Assembly: GCF_000801295.1 (NCBI RefSeq)
Contig: NZ_AP012978.1
Location: forward strand, 186,001-250,000
From: an endosymbiont of unidentified scaly snail isolate Monju
GTDB taxonomy: Bacteria > Pseudomonadota > Gammaproteobacteria > Chromatiales > Chromatiaceae
Length of the DNA stretch: 64,000 bases
Direction: 5' to 3'
The position numbers were made by a program, and so were the translations under genes. How positions within the stretch are numbered: position 1 is the first letter of the stretch; each line of letters opens with the position of its first letter. The notes beneath the pieces are model-generated. The model saw nothing but the letters and a program-made list of their open reading frames with translations. It did no database searches and had not been told where the DNA came from. Of this stretch, positions 40,634 to 51,830 are shown piece by piece.

Positions 40634-41979
40634 CAGGCGTTGACGGCCTCTTCAACGGGCGCGACCAGCTCGCCGCGCAGCGAGTTGGGGAAGGCCTCGG
40701 TGATGCGCAGGTCGACGAAATGGCCGATCAGCGAGGCGGGGCCGGCAAAGTTGACCACCCGGTTGTTCTCGGTGCGCCCGGCCAGTTCGTTCGGGTTCTT
40801 GCGCGAGGGACGGTCGACCAGCACGCGCTGCACCGTGTCCACCATCTGCCGGCTGATGCGCTGGGCCTGACTGTTGACCAGCTGTTGCAGGCGCGCCAGG
40901 CGCTGCTGCTTGACCGCCAGCGGCACGTCGTCGGGCAGCTCGGCAGCCGGGGTTCCGGGGCGTCGGCTGTAGATGAAGCTGAAGGAATGGTCGAAGCCGA
41001 TCTCCTCGATCAGGCGCAAGGTGTGTTCGAAGTCCTGCTCGGTCTCGCCGGGGAAGCCGACGATGAAATCCGAGGAGATGCTGATGTCGGGGCGCACCTC
41101 GCGCAGGCGGCGGATCTTCTGCTTGTAGTCCCAGGCGCTGTGCCCGCGCTTCATGGCCAGCAGGATGCGATCCGAGCCGGACTGCACCGGCAGGTGCAGG
41201 TGGCTGACCAGTTCGGGCACCTCGGCATAGACCTCGATCAGACTGTCGGAGAACTCCACCGGGTGCGAGGTGGTGTAGCGGATGCGCTCGATGCCGTCGA
41301 TGGCGGCGACGTAGCGGATCAGCAGCGCCAGGTCGGCGGTCTCGCCGTCGTGCATCTGCCCGCGATAGGCGTTGACGTTCTGCCCCAGCAGGTTGACCTC
41401 ACGCACGCCCTGGGCGGCGAGCTGGGCCACCTCGGCGATGACGTCGTCGAACGGCCGGCTGATCTCGGTGCCGCGGGTGTAGGGCACCACGCAGAAGGTG
41501 CAGTACTTCGAGCAGCCCTCCATGATCGAGACATAGGCCGTGGGACCCTCGGCGCGTGGCTCGGGCAGGCGGTCGAACTTTTCGATCTCGGGGAAGCTGA
41601 CATCGATCACCGGCTCGCCGCGGCGGGCCTGTTCGATCATCTCCGGCAGGCGGTGCAGGGTCTGCGGGCCGAACACCAGGTCGACGAAGGGCGCTCGCTC
41701 GCGGATGGCCTCGCCCTCCTGGCTGGCCACGCAGCCGCCCACGCCGATCACCAGCGAGGGCCTGGTCTCCTTCCACGGCCGCCACTGCCCGAGCTGGGAG
41801 AACACCTTCTCCTGCGCCTTCTCGCGGATCGAACAGGTGTTGAGCAACAGCACATCGGCCTGCTCGGGGCGGTCGGTTTCCTCCAGGCCGAGCGATTCCC
41901 GCAGCACGTCCCGCATCTTCTGCGAGTCGTACTCGTTCATCTGGCACCCGAAGGTCTTGATGTAGACGCTGCCTGCCAT
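40633..41979 (-). CDS. miaB: tRNA-2-methylthio-N6-dimethylallyladenosine synthase
   Basis: MiaB adds the 2-methylthio group to i6A37 of tRNAs. The 448 residues show the N-terminal methylthiotransferase cysteines ([28 protein letters not shown]), the radical SAM motif [15 protein letters not shown], and a C-terminal TRAM domain ([27 protein letters not shown]). It is the first gene of the operon reading toward lnt. A -10-like GTAAAAT lies about 40 bases upstream on the minus strand. Confidence 0.96.
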   Translation of the reverse strand: MAGSVYIKTFGCQMNEYDSQKMRDVLRESLGLEETDRPEQADVLLLNTCSIREKAQEKVFSQLGQWRPWKETRPSLVIGVGGCVASQEGEAIRERAPFVDLVFGPQTLHRLPEMIEQARRGEPVIDVSFPEIEKFDRLPEPRAEGPTAYVSIMEGCSKYCTFCVVPYTRGTEISRPFDDVIAEVAQLAAQGVREVNLLGQNVNAYRGQMHDGETADLALLIRYVAAIDGIERIRYTTSHPVEFSDSLIEVYAEVPELVSHLHLPVQSGSDRILLAMKRGHSAWDYKQKIRRLREVRPDISISSDFIVGFPGETEQDFEHTLRLIEEIGFDHSFSFIYSRRPGTPAAELPDDVPLAVKQQRLARLQQLVNSQAQRISRQMVDTVQRVLVDRPSRKNPNELAGRTENNRVVNFAGPASLIGHFVDLRITEAFPNSLRGELVAPVEEAVNA

Positions 41980-42072
41980 CTGTTTACCGGTTTAATTCAG
42001 GGGACCGGCAATTTTACCTCGACAAACAGCTATTTGCATCCGTTCCCGGCCTTCTCGTGCCAACGGCAGTGC

Positions 42073-42306
42073 TCACAGGCCGATCAACTCCGCGTGCATG
42101 CCGTGGGCCTGGACCTCGCGCAACACCCGCTCGGGGCGCACGTCCTCGGGGTCGAAGTCCACCAGCATGAGGTGGCGGGCACGCTCGTGCACGCAGGCGC
42201 TATAGATCCCGTCCATCCAGGCCAGGTCACGCTCCAGGGCGTGGATCTGCTCGTCGCTCAGGTCTTCGTCGATATGGATGACGATGTCACTGCAGTAGTT
42301 GGACAT
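42073..42306 (-). CDS. Small heavy-metal-associated-fold protein without CXXC
   Basis: A 77-residue protein beginning MSNYCSDIVIHIDEDLSDEQIHALERDLAWMDGIYSACVHERARHLMLVDFDPEDVRPERVLREVQ and ending HAELIGL. The beta-alpha-beta-beta-alpha-beta pattern and length fit the ferredoxin-like HMA fold. The metal-binding CXXC is absent, leaving only isolated Cys5 and Cys38. Similar short proteins are often annotated as heavy-metal-associated in sulfur-oxidising gammaproteobacteria (from memory). A GAGGAG ribosome-binding site precedes the ATG. Its function is unknown. Confidence 0.72.
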   Translation of the reverse strand: MSNYCSDIVIHIDEDLSDEQIHALERDLAWMDGIYSACVHERARHLMLVDFDPEDVRPERVLREVQAHGMHAELIGL

Positions 42307-42379
42307 GGCGGTTTCCTCCTCGCGACATGCGGCGGGACGCCGCACCCCATTGAATAGACCAGCCGGCCCCGCCGCGCCA

Positions 42380-42395
42380 TGAGGGACATCCCTCA
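42380..42395. promoter_or_regulatory. Palindrome in the divergent promoter region
   Basis: TGAGGGA (42380-42386) and TCCCTCA (42389-42395) form a perfect 7-bp dyad around CA. It lies in the 192-base gap between the small HMA-fold gene and the phosphate transporter gene, a plausible operator position. No regulator is identified. Confidence 0.35.
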
Positions 42396-42462
42396 CCCGG
42401 CGCCCTGGCCGATGGTGGTTTGGCCCGGGGACGGGCCTCCTACAGCTTCGCTGCGAGATGGG

Positions 42463-42468
42463 TACAAT
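42463..42468 (+). promoter_or_regulatory. Candidate -10 box for the phosphate transporter gene
   Basis: TACAAT (5 of 6 to TATAAT) stands 30 bases before the transporter ATG. No convincing -35 box is found at 16-18 bases upstream, so activation or an extended element would be needed. Confidence 0.35.
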
Positions 42469-42498
42469 ACCGCCACCTCCTCTTTCGACCCGATCATC

Positions 42499-44058
42499 AT
42501 GAAACTGGAAAACCTGCAGGACATCGAACGCGCCACCGCGCCGGCACGCAGCGAAATGGCCCGCCTGAGCATGGCCATCCTCTTTCTCGTCGGTACCATC
42601 TTCTATGTGAGCGTTGCCCTGAACGCCAGCGACACCCTGGTGATCGCCGCCATCATGGGCGGCTACATGGCGCTCAACATCGGTGCCAACGACGTGGCCA
42701 ACAACGTGGGGCCGGCCGTCGGCTCGCGCGCCCTGACCCTGGGCGGGGCCATCCTCATTGCCGCCATCTTCGAGGCAGGCGGCTCCCTGATCGCGGGGGG
42801 CGACGTGGTGGGCACCATCAAGAAGGGCATCATCGATCCGCAGATGATCGGCGACACCGACACCTTCGTGTGGCTGATGATGGCCGCCCTGCTCGCCGGT
42901 GCGGTGTGGCTGAATGCCGCCACCGCGCTGGGCGCACCGGTCTCGACCACCCATTCCATCGTTGGCGGGGTGCTCGGCGCCGGCATTGCCGCGGGCGGCT
43001 TCGGTATCGCCAACTGGGGCAAGATGGGGGCCATAGCCGCCTCCTGGGTGATCTCGCCGGTGCTTGGCGGCATCATCGCCGCGATCTTCCTGTATCTCAT
43101 CAAGCGCAGCATCATGTACCGCCGCGACAAGCTGGCTGCCGCACGCCGCGTGGTGCCCCTGCTGGTGGCGGCCATGGTCTGGGCCTTCTCCACCTACCTG
43201 GTGCTCAAGGGGCTGAAAAAGATCTGGAAGACCGACTTCGGCACCGCCCTGCTGGTCGGTCTGGCAGTCGCCGTCGGCATCTACCTGCTGGTGCGCCCGC
43301 TGATCCGGCGCTCGACCCGCGACATGGACAACGACAAGGCGGCAATCAACCGGTTGTTCACCATCCCGCTGATCTTCGCCGCTGCCCTGCTCAGCTTCGC
43401 CCACGGGGCCAACGACGTGGCCAACGCGGTGGGTCCGCTGGCCGCCATCAACGAGGCCCTGGCGCACGGCGACATCGCCCGGAAGGCGCCCATCCCGCTG
43501 TGGGTGATGATGATCGGTGCCCTCGGGATCGCCTTGGGCCTGGCTCTGTATGGCCCCAAGCTGATCCGCACCGTGGGCAGCGAGATCACCGACCTCGATC
43601 AGAGCCGCGCCTTCTGCATCGCCATGGCCGCTGCCATCACTGTGATCATCGCGAGCCAGCTCGGCCTGCCGGTGTCCTCGACCCACATCGCGGTTGGTGC
43701 GGTGTTCGGCGTGGGCTTCCTGCGTGAGCACCTCAAAGCGACCTATGCGCGCATGATCGACGAGATCGAGGAGCACCATCAGGGCGAGGATCGCGAGGTG
43801 GTCGAGGCCTTCCTGGAGCGTTTCCGCGTCGCCTCGCTGGAAGAAAAGCGCATGATGTTGCGTGAGCTCAAGGACAAGAAAAAGAGCCTGCCGCTGGAGA
43901 AGGGCGAGCGCAAGCGCCTGAAGAAGATGGTGCGCAAGCAACTGGTCAAACGTTCGGCGTTGATGAAGATCGTCGCCGCCTGGCTGATCACGGTGCCGGC
44001 CTCGGCCCTGCTGGCCGCGCTGCTGTACTTCACGATCCGCGGCATGATGCTGCCCTGA
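42499..44058 (+). CDS. PiT family inorganic phosphate transporter
   Basis: The 519 residues carry the duplicated PiT signature, GANDVANNVGPAVGS at about 60-75 and GANDVANAVGPLAAI at about 300-315. About ten membrane segments are apparent. Transport of neutral metal-phosphate driven by protons or sodium is known for the family. An unusual basic, charged cytoplasmic stretch (about 415-490, including ELKDKKKSLPLEKGERKRLKKMVRKQLVKRS) precedes the last membrane segment. The ATG at 42499 was chosen because earlier codons lie in promoter sequence. Its ribosome-binding site is poor. rsmA follows after 5 bases. Confidence 0.9.
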   Translation: MKLENLQDIERATAPARSEMARLSMAILFLVGTIFYVSVALNASDTLVIAAIMGGYMALNIGANDVANNVGPAVGSRALTLGGAILIAAIFEAGGSLIAGGDVVGTIKKGIIDPQMIGDTDTFVWLMMAALLAGAVWLNAATALGAPVSTTHSIVGGVLGAGIAAGGFGIANWGKMGAIAASWVISPVLGGIIAAIFLYLIKRSIMYRRDKLAAARRVVPLLVAAMVWAFSTYLVLKGLKKIWKTDFGTALLVGLAVAVGIYLLVRPLIRRSTRDMDNDKAAINRLFTIPLIFAAALLSFAHGANDVANAVGPLAAINEALAHGDIARKAPIPLWVMMIGALGIALGLALYGPKLIRTVGSEITDLDQSRAFCIAMAAAITVIIASQLGLPVSSTHIAVGAVFGVGFLREHLKATYARMIDEIEEHHQGEDREVVEAFLERFRVASLEEKRMMLRELKDKKKSLPLEKGERKRLKKMVRKQLVKRSALMKIVAAWLITVPASALLAALLYFTIRGMMLP

Positions 44059-44063
44059 CCCAG

Positions 44064-44870
44064 GTGGGCCATCGGGCGCGCAAACGATTCGGGCAGAACT
44101 TTCTGCACGATCCGAACATCGTCCGCAAGATCGTGCGGGCCATCGATCCGCGCCCGGGCGAGCACCTGGTCGAGATCGGTCCCGGGCAGGCGGCGCTCAC
44201 CCGTCCGCTGCTCGAGGCCGCGGGTGAACTGGATGCCATCGAGATCGACCGCGACCTGGTGCCACTGGTGGCCGAACGTTGCGCGCCGTACGGTCGGTTG
44301 CGCCTGCACCAGGCCGATGCCCTGAAGTTCGATTTTGCTGCCCTGACCGGCGACGGTCGCCCGTTGCGGGTGGTCGGCAATCTGCCCTACAACATCTCCA
44401 CGCCGCTGCTGTTCCACCTTCTGGACTACCGGCGGCTGGTCCGCGACATGCACTTCATGTTGCAGAAGGAGGTGGTCGAGCGCATGGCCGCGCCGCCGGG
44501 GAGCAAGACCTACGGTCGCCTGTCGGTGATGCTGCAGGCCTGGTGCCGGGTCGAGCACCTGTTCGACATCGGCCCCGGTGCCTTCCGTCCGGCGCCGAAG
44601 GTGGATTCCAGTCTGGTGCGCCTCACCCCGTTGCCGGAATCGGCGGTCGGCATCGACGACCCGGCACTGTTCGCCGAGCTGGTGCGCCTGGCCTTCGCCC
44701 AGCGCCGCAAGACGCTGCGCAACAATCTGAAGGGGCGGGTCTCGGCGGAACGCATCGCCGCCCTGGGCCTCGACCCCGGTGCGCGTGCCGAGACTCTGGA
44801 CGTGGACGACTTCAAGCGCCTGGCCAACGAGCTGGCGGGCGAGGGGGGTCAGCCGCCGGCGAGCGCGTAG
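44064..44870 (+). CDS. rsmA: 16S rRNA dimethyladenosine transferase
   Basis: RsmA (KsgA) dimethylates A1518 and A1519 of 16S rRNA. The 268 residues start at GTG and read MGHRARKRFGQNFLHDPNIVRKIV. The SAM-binding motif VEIGPGQAALTRPLL, the catalytic NLPYNIS motif at about 111-117 and FRPAPKVDSSLVRL follow. The gene starts 5 bases after the PiT stop, and its end overlaps the convergent DUF2927 gene by 22 bases. Confidence 0.95.
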   Translation: MGHRARKRFGQNFLHDPNIVRKIVRAIDPRPGEHLVEIGPGQAALTRPLLEAAGELDAIEIDRDLVPLVAERCAPYGRLRLHQADALKFDFAALTGDGRPLRVVGNLPYNISTPLLFHLLDYRRLVRDMHFMLQKEVVERMAAPPGSKTYGRLSVMLQAWCRVEHLFDIGPGAFRPAPKVDSSLVRLTPLPESAVGIDDPALFAELVRLAFAQRRKTLRNNLKGRVSAERIAALGLDPGARAETLDVDDFKRLANELAGEGGQPPASA

Positions 44871-45664
44871 GGCATGTGACGCCTCACCAGGCGTTCGGCC
44901 CGGCGGATCAGGCCGACCTTTTCCCAGGCGTCGAGCTGGCGGCGCACCGCCGGCCGGGCCTGTTCCCAGGTCATGCCGGTGCGCAGGGCCGGCGAGTAGA
45001 GCAGGCGGATCAGCAGGTAATCCAGGCCGGTCAGGCGCTCGTCGTCGCTGCGGTCGCTGAACACCGTGTGCAGGGCGAAGCGCGAGTCGTTGATCAACCC
45101 CAGCATCTGGGTGACCTCCTCGACGATACAGGACTCGAGCTTGCCAGCCGCCGTCACCCGGGAGACTGGGATCACCACGGTGCCGCGCACGATCTCGGCG
45201 CGTCGGTTGAAACGGATGCTGCCCATGCACCAGCTGTACGCGAATTCGTTTTCCGCGATCGCCGGCATCTCGCGCGCCACCAGGGCGTCGAGTTCATCGT
45301 CCGCGGCGAAGTAGACCCGTACATTGGCTTCCTCGGGGCGCTCGACCAGGCGCACCGAGAGGCGGGCGATACTGCCCAGGATCTCGAGGTGGCGGCGCAG
45401 CAGGGCGCGCTGGGTATGGGCGTCTCCCTCCCCGCTGTGCATCCACACGCGCAGGGGGCGCACCCAGCGCTTGATCACCGGAGGCACGCCCTCGCTGGTG
45501 TACTCGGCGTTCAGGGCGATGTCGTGGAAGCTGCGCTCGATGTAGAACTTGTCCTGCCAATAGGAAGTTGACGAGGCGGAGACGCCGCCAGCGGAGCAAA
45601 CGGTCAGAATGCACAGCAGGCCGTACAGAAAGACGGTGGACAGGGCCTGCTTGTTGATCGGCAT
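44849..45664 (-). CDS. Secreted DUF2927 protein
   Basis: The 271 residues begin with a signal peptide (MPINKQALSTVFLYGLLCILTVCSAGGVSA). The mature part has the DUF2927 pattern: VIKRWVRPLRVWM, WCMGSIRFN, VVIPVSR, then CIVEEVTQMLGLINDSRFALHTVFSDRSDDERLTGLDYLLIRLLYSPALRTGMTWEQA. The family looks metalloprotease-like, but here VEEVTQ stands where a catalytic HExxH would be expected, so activity is doubtful. It is convergent with rsmA. Confidence 0.8.
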   Translation of the reverse strand: MPINKQALSTVFLYGLLCILTVCSAGGVSASSTSYWQDKFYIERSFHDIALNAEYTSEGVPPVIKRWVRPLRVWMHSGEGDAHTQRALLRRHLEILGSIARLSVRLVERPEEANVRVYFAADDELDALVAREMPAIAENEFAYSWCMGSIRFNRRAEIVRGTVVIPVSRVTAAGKLESCIVEEVTQMLGLINDSRFALHTVFSDRSDDERLTGLDYLLIRLLYSPALRTGMTWEQARPAVRRQLDAWEKVGLIRRAERLVRRHMPYALAGG

Positions 45665-45826
45665 CTTCGGTAAGACCTCCCAGGCAGGGAAAATCCGATT
45701 GCCTGGTCAATCTAGCCCCGAAAAACACCTTTTACAACAAGCATTTACATCTTGCAGGATAATAATATTCGAATGTGGGCAGACGGCGATGCAGCTCGCC
45801 CGGCAAGGACCGGGCGAGAAGGGGGT

Positions 45827-46086
45827 TAGCCCGAATATTTCACCGGCCGAACAACGCTCGAAGCCCAACAGGCTGCATGATCGAGCAAGAATGGCAAAAA
45901 GGGACGCCAATCGTCGGTGACAATTTGTAGCCTGCGTTGTTCTATCCCGATTCCGGCGGTTTCTCGCTCGCTGTGGCTTGGTTTTCACTCAAGCGATAGC
46001 GACAACTATCCCTTTCGCTCCAAACCAGCCCCACAGCGGCTGCGAATTCCGCCGGCTCTCGGGATGCCGGTGAAACATCCGGGCTA
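45827..46086. mobile_element. Stop-codon-associated repeat element, copy 2
   Basis: A 260-bp copy with ends TAGCCCGAATATTTCACC and GGTGAAACATCCGGGCTA (16 of 18 positions match as inverted repeat). It is closely similar to copy 1 throughout. The right terminal CTA (46084-46086) is the TAG stop codon of ssb, read on the minus strand directly after the conserved DDDIPF tail codons. The remaining bases from 45665 to 45826 hold an AT-rich upstream region and a 9-bp perfect hairpin (45795-45803 with 45810-45818), with no gene. Confidence 0.78.
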
Positions 46087-46563
46087 GAAGGGAATATCGT
46101 CGTCGTAGCTGTTATCCACCGGCGGTGCGGCAGGGGCGGGTGTTCCCTGCGCTCCCTGCGGCTGGGCGTTCTGCTGGGGCGCCCCCTGCTGCTGACGCGG
46201 CGCGAAGTCGGCGCTGCCGCCACCGCGCGAGTCGAGCATCTGCATCTCGTCGGCGACGATCTCGGTAGTGTAGCGGTCGTTTCCCTGCTGGTCTTGCCAC
46301 TTGCGGGTCTGCAGCTTGCCCTCGATGTACACCTTGGAGCCCTTGCGCAGGTATTCGCCGGCGATCTCCGCCAGGCGCCGGAACATCACCACCCGGTGCC
46401 ATTCGATGCGCTCCACCGGCTCGCCGGTGTTCTTGTCCTTCCAGGACTCGGACGTTGCCACGGTGATGTTGCATACCGCGCCGCCGTTGGGCATATAGCG
46501 GACCTCGGGGTCCTGCCCCAGGTTGCCGATCAGGATTACCTTGTTGATGCCTCTGCTGGCCAT
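46084..46563 (-). CDS. ssb: Single-stranded DNA-binding protein
   Basis: SSB coats single-stranded DNA and recruits repair and replication proteins through its C-terminal tip. The 159 residues start [48 protein letters not shown] (OB fold to about 112). A Gln/Pro/Ala-rich linker follows, and the protein ends with the canonical acidic tip DDDIPF. The TAG stop is the end of repeat copy 2, so the element abuts the intact native stop position. It is in the usual place next to an MFS gene and divergent uvrA. Confidence 0.97.
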   Translation of the reverse strand: MASRGINKVILIGNLGQDPEVRYMPNGGAVCNITVATSESWKDKNTGEPVERIEWHRVVMFRRLAEIAGEYLRKGSKVYIEGKLQTRKWQDQQGNDRYTTEIVADEMQMLDSRGGGSADFAPRQQQGAPQQNAQPQGAQGTPAPAAPPVDNSYDDDIPF

Positions 46564-46636
46564 CTTTCCTCCTCGAAAATAGGTGCTGGCGTCCCTTCCT
46601 TGGGGTCAGCCGTCGGTTCGTTCAGCGATTGGGATG

Positions 46637-48016
46637 TTACGCTGGCGCGCCGATGATTGCATCCGCCTGCGCGCGCTCGAAATGCTCGCGATCGACCTTC
46701 AGATAGGCTACCCCCTCCTCGGGCACCACCACCGCCTCGACCACCCCCGGCAGGGCCTGCAGCTGGCTGGCTATCCTTGCCGGATCGCCCAGCGCCGTCT
46801 CGGGCAGGTGCAGCAGTTCGCTGGCCACCCGCTGTGGCTGGCGCATGCCGCTGGCAGCGAGCAGCCAGACGAGGGTCATGCCGGCGCCGAACAGGAAGGG
46901 CGCCATGACGCCGTAGTGCTGGTGCAGCCAGCCGCCCAGCACGCCGCCGACGAAGGACCCCGTGAACTGCGAGGTGGAATACACGCCCATTGCCGTACCC
47001 TTGGCGTCCGGCGGCGCGGTCTTGGATACCAGCGAGGGCAGGATGGCCTCGAGCAGGTTGAAGGCCACGAAGAACAGCGCCACCGCCAGCACCAGCGGCC
47101 AGAACTGATGACCGAAGCGCCAGATCAGCAGTTGCGCTACGCCAAGGGTACTGATGGCGCCGAGGAACACGCCTTTCATGTGTCCGCCCTTCTCGGACAG
47201 GATCACCAAGGGCACCATGCCGATGATGGCGATGAGCATGATCGGAAGGTACACCAGCGCGTGATTCGCCGGTGCCACGCCGGCATCGCGCAGGAGCAGC
47301 GGGACGGCCAGGAACAGGGCGGTGAGGATCAGGTGCAGCGAGAAGATGCCGAGATCGAGACGCAGCAGGTCGGCCTGCGTGAGCACCCGCCGGAACAGGG
47401 CCGGCACCGGCTCGGCGTCGCGATGCACCGAGCTGCGCAGTGGCGTCGGTACCACCCAGGCGATCAGCGCCATGCCGGCCAGTGCCAGCCCGGCCGTGAT
47501 CCAGAAGATGCCCGGCACGCCCACCCAGGCATCCAGAGCGGGGCCGGCGATCATCGCCAGCATGAAGGACAGGCCGATGGTCATGCCGATGGTGGCCATG
47601 ATCTTGGTGCGCTGCTCCTCGCGCGTGAGATCGGCCGCCAGGGCCATGATCGCCGCCGCCACCGCGCCGCTGCCCTGCAGGGCGCGGCCGGCCACGATCC
47701 AGAGCATGTCCTCCGCACTCGCCGCCACCACGCTGCCCAGCGCGAACAGCGCCAGACCGCCCAGGATCACCGGTTTGCGCCCGAGGCGGTCGGACAGCAG
47801 GCCGAAGGGGATCTGCAACAGCGCCTGGGTCAGCCCGTAGATGCCGATCGCCAGGCCGGTGAGCAGCGGCGTGGCTCCCGGCAGGGTCTCGGCATACAGT
47901 GCGAACACCGGCAGGATCAGGAACAGGCCCAGCATGCGCGTGCCATAGACCCCCGCCAGGCCCAGCGCGGCGCGGCGTTCCGCCGGACTCAGAGCGTGAT
48001 CCCTCTCCTTCGTCAT
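46637..48016 (-). CDS. YajR-like MFS transporter with C-terminal ferredoxin-fold domain
   Basis: The 459 residues form 12 membrane segments with the MFS motif A (GLLSDRLGRKPVI) and an antiporter-like motif region (MGVYSTSQFTGSFVGGVLGG). A soluble tail (about 395-459, LPGVVEAVVVPEEGVAYLKVDREHFERAQADAIIG) resembles the YAM domain of E. coli YajR. The substrate is unknown. The ATG at 48016 has GGGAGG 6 bases upstream; further upstream in-frame starts lie in the uvrA promoter region. Adjacency to ssb and divergent uvrA is conserved in gammaproteobacteria. Confidence 0.88.
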   Translation of the reverse strand: MTKERDHALSPAERRAALGLAGVYGTRMLGLFLILPVFALYAETLPGATPLLTGLAIGIYGLTQALLQIPFGLLSDRLGRKPVILGGLALFALGSVVAASAEDMLWIVAGRALQGSGAVAAAIMALAADLTREEQRTKIMATIGMTIGLSFMLAMIAGPALDAWVGVPGIFWITAGLALAGMALIAWVVPTPLRSSVHRDAEPVPALFRRVLTQADLLRLDLGIFSLHLILTALFLAVPLLLRDAGVAPANHALVYLPIMLIAIIGMVPLVILSEKGGHMKGVFLGAISTLGVAQLLIWRFGHQFWPLVLAVALFFVAFNLLEAILPSLVSKTAPPDAKGTAMGVYSTSQFTGSFVGGVLGGWLHQHYGVMAPFLFGAGMTLVWLLAASGMRQPQRVASELLHLPETALGDPARIASQLQALPGVVEAVVVPEEGVAYLKVDREHFERAQADAIIGAPA

Positions 48017-48183
48017 TCCGACCTCCCGATATGAAGACTGCATGAAAAGCGGCATTTTACACTTCGCGCGCATCGGCGGCCGAGGCCGGCAGGGCGGCGT
48101 TGGCAAGGCGCTTTCTTTCCCGCTCGCCGCCCCTTCCCGGATTCCGTAGAATTGACTGGTTTGTCCCTGCTGCACGGAATTCG

Positions 48184-51006
<2,823 letters not shown>

Positions 51007-51035
51007 GGTTTCCTCGGCCGGGCGCCAGGGCTTTT

Positions 51036-51068
51036 GATGGGCACGGCCCTTCGGACCCTTGCCCATCC
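51036..51068. repeat. REP-like hairpin repeat, left copy
   Basis: GATGGGCA (51036-51043) pairs with TGCCCATC (51060-51067). The word resembles the common gatgggcacggcgcg/cctttgcccatc intergenic repeat of many proteobacteria. It lies 30 bases after the uvrA stop and immediately left of the palindromic element, with an inverted partner on the other side (51266). Confidence 0.6.
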
Positions 51069-51235
51069 TAGCAGCCTGTCGGACTTGACCGTTCGCAGCG
51101 AAAATTCGCGGGAGCGGATCAAATGAGTTTATTCGAATGAGGAGAATAGCGGGCCTATTTGACGAATTCGATAAGCTCAGTCGATCACTATCCGCGGATT
51201 TACAGCCGGACAGTGTCAAGTCCGACAGGCTGCTA
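51069..51235. mobile_element. MITE-like element with 21-bp perfect terminal inverted repeats
   Basis: The first 21 bases (51069-51089, starting TAGCAGCCTGTCGGACTT) are the exact reverse complement of the last 21 (51215-51235). The 125-base interior is more AT-rich than its surroundings and has no open frame of note. Terminal TA dinucleotides could be a duplicated target. The size, the terminal repeats and the lack of coding capacity suggest a non-autonomous insertion element. No parental transposase is in the window. Confidence 0.75.
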
Positions 51236-51265
51236 GCAGTGTCGGGTTTGTTGAATGGTGGGTAG

Positions 51266-51297
51266 GATGGGCAAAGGCGCATCGCGCCGTGCCCATC
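51266..51297. repeat. REP-like hairpin repeat, right copy
   Basis: GATGGGCA (51266-51273) pairs with TGCCCATC (51290-51297), enclosing GGCGC-ATC-GCGCC. It is the inverted counterpart of 51036-51068, and the two flank the MITE-like element symmetrically. The 28 bases to the msrB start contain only its ribosome-binding site. Confidence 0.65.
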
Positions 51298-51324
51298 ATT
51301 GGGCTGGATCACGAGGAGACAGCG

Positions 51325-51777
51325 ATGAGGAAATGGCACAAGGCACCGGAGGCAATCGCGCGGCTCACCCCCGAGCAGTATCGCGTCACCCAGGAGAACG
51401 GCACCGAGTACCCCGGCACGGGCGAGTACCTGCACAACGAGGAACCGGGCATCTACGTGGACGTGGTCTCGGGTGAGCCCCTGTTCCTGTCGATCGACAA
51501 GTTCGACTCGGGCTGCGGTTGGCCGAGCTTTGCACGCCCGGCCGAGCCCGACTGCATCGTCGAGCGGCGCGACACCAGCCACGGCATGATGCGCACCGAG
51601 GTGCGTTCACGCTACGGCGACAGTCACCTGGGGCATGTCTTTCCCGACGGGCCGCCGGAGCGGGGCGGGCTGCGATATTGCATCAACTCGGCGGGGCTGC
51701 GATTCGTGCACCGCGACGACATGGAAGCGGAGGGTTATGGCGACTACCTGCCGCTGCTCGATCGGGCCGCGGACTGA
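51325..51777 (+). CDS. msrB: Peptide-methionine (R)-S-oxide reductase
   Basis: MsrB reduces methionine-R-sulfoxide in proteins. The 150 residues contain the resolving-type Cys64 in [10 protein letters not shown] and the catalytic Cys119 in [13 protein letters not shown], with the His-containing [10 protein letters not shown] between them. The four zinc cysteines of other MsrBs are absent, giving the zinc-free form. The ATG at 51325 follows ACGAGGAGACAGCG; in-frame upstream starts lie in the REP-like repeat. Confidence 0.94.
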   Translation: MRKWHKAPEAIARLTPEQYRVTQENGTEYPGTGEYLHNEEPGIYVDVVSGEPLFLSIDKFDSGCGWPSFARPAEPDCIVERRDTSHGMMRTEVRSRYGDSHLGHVFPDGPPERGGLRYCINSAGLRFVHRDDMEAEGYGDYLPLLDRAAD

Positions 51778-51830
51778 GCCGGGGGGCGGGCCGGCGTGCG
51801 ATAATGTGCCTTTTCCGTTTCCGGGCAGAG

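Noticed and set aside
42307-43941. Upstream in-frame extension of the small HMA-fold gene antisense to the PiT gene
   Set aside because: The extension is the complement of the transporter coding sequence. The GAGGAG site and ATG at 42306 give a sensible 77-residue protein.
45795-45818. 9-bp perfect hairpin as a terminator
   Set aside because: No T-tract follows on either strand and no gene ends at it. It was left as a structural note within the repeat-copy-2 entry.
48017-48183. SOS (LexA) box between the MFS gene and uvrA
   Set aside because: No CTG-N10-CAG palindrome close to the E. coli consensus was found by eye.
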